In this document: piece by piece, positions 63,114-64,000 of the stretch
Numbering within the stretch: position 1 is the first letter of the stretch
Layout: each line of letters opens with the position of its first letter
Assembly: GCA_004000515.1 (NCBI GenBank)
Contig: CP034537.1
Location: 5,470,001-5,534,000 of the forward strand
Reading direction: 5' to 3'
DNA: 64,000 bases
Source of the DNA: Pseudomonas poae
GTDB lineage: Bacteria > Pseudomonadota > Gammaproteobacteria > Pseudomonadales > Pseudomonadaceae
Notes under the pieces: generated by a model
What the model was told of the DNA's origin: nothing
The model's database searches: none
What the model saw: the letters and a program-made list of their open reading frames with translations, nothing else
Translations under genes and position numbers: made by a program

Positions 63114-63802
63114 TTAGACGGAGAGGTATCGGCTTATGGTCGCCTCATCCACCCGATCGCGGGTCTCTTCAATCACGAAGCGGCCCTTCTCGATCACCAG
63201 GAAACGGTCGGCAATTTCCAGGGTAAAGGACAGCACCTGCTCCGACACCACGATGGTCAAGTCCCGCAGGTTGCGGATCTCTTTGAGCGTGCGTGCAATG
63301 TCCTTGATGATCGACGGCTGGATGCCTTCAGTGGGCTCATCCAGCAGCAGCACCCAGGGTTGGTCGCCAATGCCCGGGCAATCGCCAGCTGCTGTTGCTG
63401 GCCGCCGGACAGGTTGCCGCCCTTGCGCGATTGCATGTCGTAGAGCACCGGGAACAACGCATACAAGTCTTCCGGCACCTTGCCGCGTGCCGAGGCCGGC
63501 AGGCCGGTCTGGATATTTTCCAGCACCGTCATGCTCGGGAATATCATGCGGCCCTGGGGCACATAGGCGATGCCACGCTCCACGCGTTCATGGGTTTCCA
63601 GTGCCGACACATCGTGGCCGTCCACACTGACGTGGCCTTTCCACTGCGGCAGGATGCCCATCAGGCTCTTGAACAAGGTGGTCTTGCCCATGCCATTGCG
63701 GCCCATCACCGCGACGATCTCACGCTTGGCCACGTTCAGGTCCAGGTCGTGGAGGATCTGGCTCTGCCCGTAGCCGCAGGACAACTGGTCGATCTTGAAC
63801 AT
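63114..63802 (-). CDS. urtE: UrtE-like ABC transporter ATPase (frameshifted)
   Basis: A branched-chain/urea/amide-type (LivF/UrtE family) ATPase of about 230 residues: Walker A GRNGMGKTTLFKSL, YVPQGRMIFPSMTVLEN, signature LSGGQQQQLAIARAL, Walker B VLLLDEPTEGIQPSII and VSEQVLSFTLEIADRF. One base is missing near 63358; restored, ALATNPWVLLLDEPTEG reads through. It is downstream of urtD by 10 nt. The neighbouring amidases suggest uptake of short amides or urea. Confidence 0.88.
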
Positions 63803-63812
63803 GCCTGCTTCC

Positions 63813-64000
63813 TCAGTGGCCCAAATACACTTCGATGACTTTAGGGTTGCTTTGCACCGACTCCATGCTGCCCTCGGCCAGCACCTTGCCCTGGTGCAGC
63901 ACCGTGACTTTGTGGGCGATGCTTTTGACGAACTCCATGTCGTGCTCGATCACCAGCACCGAACGGCCCTGGCTGATGCGGTTGAGCAATTCGGCGGTTT
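63813..64000 (-). CDS. urtD: UrtD-like ABC transporter ATPase, C-terminal end (continues beyond window)
   Basis: The last 62 codons or so of an ATPase: SVLVIEHDMEFVKSIAHKVT is the H-loop region, followed by VLHQGKVLAEGSMESVQSNP and the closing KVIEVYLGH, as in UrtD/LivG proteins. The 5' part lies past the window. Together with the UrtE-like protein it is one of the paired ATPases of an amide or urea importer. Confidence 0.85.
   Translation of the reverse strand, partial: TAELLNRISQGRSVLVIEHDMEFVKSIAHKVTVLHQGKVLAEGSMESVQSNPKVIEVYLGH

Overview
The window looks like a chromosome segment of a fluorescent Pseudomonas (P. fluorescens group). The evidence is high-GC coding with few gaps, three REP-type inverted repeats with the Pseudomonas GCGGGC/GCGAGC core, and a pyoverdine siderophore locus in the gene order typical of the group. 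Nearly every long gene carries one or more single-base indels, at roughly one per kb. Almost all are deletions in short homopolymers, and conserved housekeeping genes are hit as often as accessory ones. I read these as sequence errors. Broken genes are therefore annotated over their full reconstructed extent rather than as pseudogenes.

Layout. 1-3.3 kb: the 3' end of an Rhs/YD-repeat gene with a polymorphic-toxin tip, a candidate immunity gene, an unknown gene and a REP pair. 3.3-8.0 kb: exported M20 peptidase, MASE2-GGDEF diguanylate cyclase, and a LysE exporter divergent from a MocR (GntR-aminotransferase) regulator with a repeat operator between them. 7.9-12.3 kb: a sulfur/methionine block with an SfnR-like sigma54 activator, a MetNIQ importer whose MetN lacks the usual C-terminal domain, and an IPNS-like Fe(II)/2-oxoglutarate-type oxygenase. 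12.6-17.4 kb: an OmpR-type two-component pair, the Lrp regulator mdeR divergent from methionine gamma-lyase mdeA, and a LuxR-type regulator.

17.4-55.7 kb is the pyoverdine locus: pvdP (minus), pvdMNO and pvdE-fpvA (plus), an alpha/beta hydrolase, then three NRPS genes on the minus strand transcribed pvdI>pvdJ>pvdD. Perfect PvdS boxes (TAAAT-N16-CGT) precede pvdP, pvdM and pvdE, a near match precedes pvdI, and a Fur-like box precedes fpvA. The NRPS genes hold seven modules: C-A-T, C-A-T-E, C-A-T / C-A-T-E, C-A-T / C-A-T-E, C-A-T-TE. My manual reading of the binding-pocket codes gives Asp, D-(basic residue), DGEACGGVTK-class, D-(Gln-like), Ser, D-Asp, DGECCGGVTK-class, and the last is released by the thioesterase. 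PvdL, which makes the chromophore, is not in the window. NRPS assembly is cytoplasmic. PvdM, PvdN, PvdO and PvdP mature the peptide in the periplasm, PvdE exports ferribactin across the inner membrane, and FpvA imports the ferric siderophore.

55.8-64 kb: a solitary HicB-like antitoxin gene, an MFS transporter divergent from a TetR regulator with two identical 17-bp palindromes between them, a MATE exporter, and a short-amide utilisation operon on the minus strand: urtD-urtE (ABC ATPases), fmdA (formamidase), fmdB (zinc ribbon), amiE (aliphatic amidase) and an AmiB-like half-Clp AAA+ protein. No rRNA, tRNA, CRISPR array, IS element or replication origin was seen.
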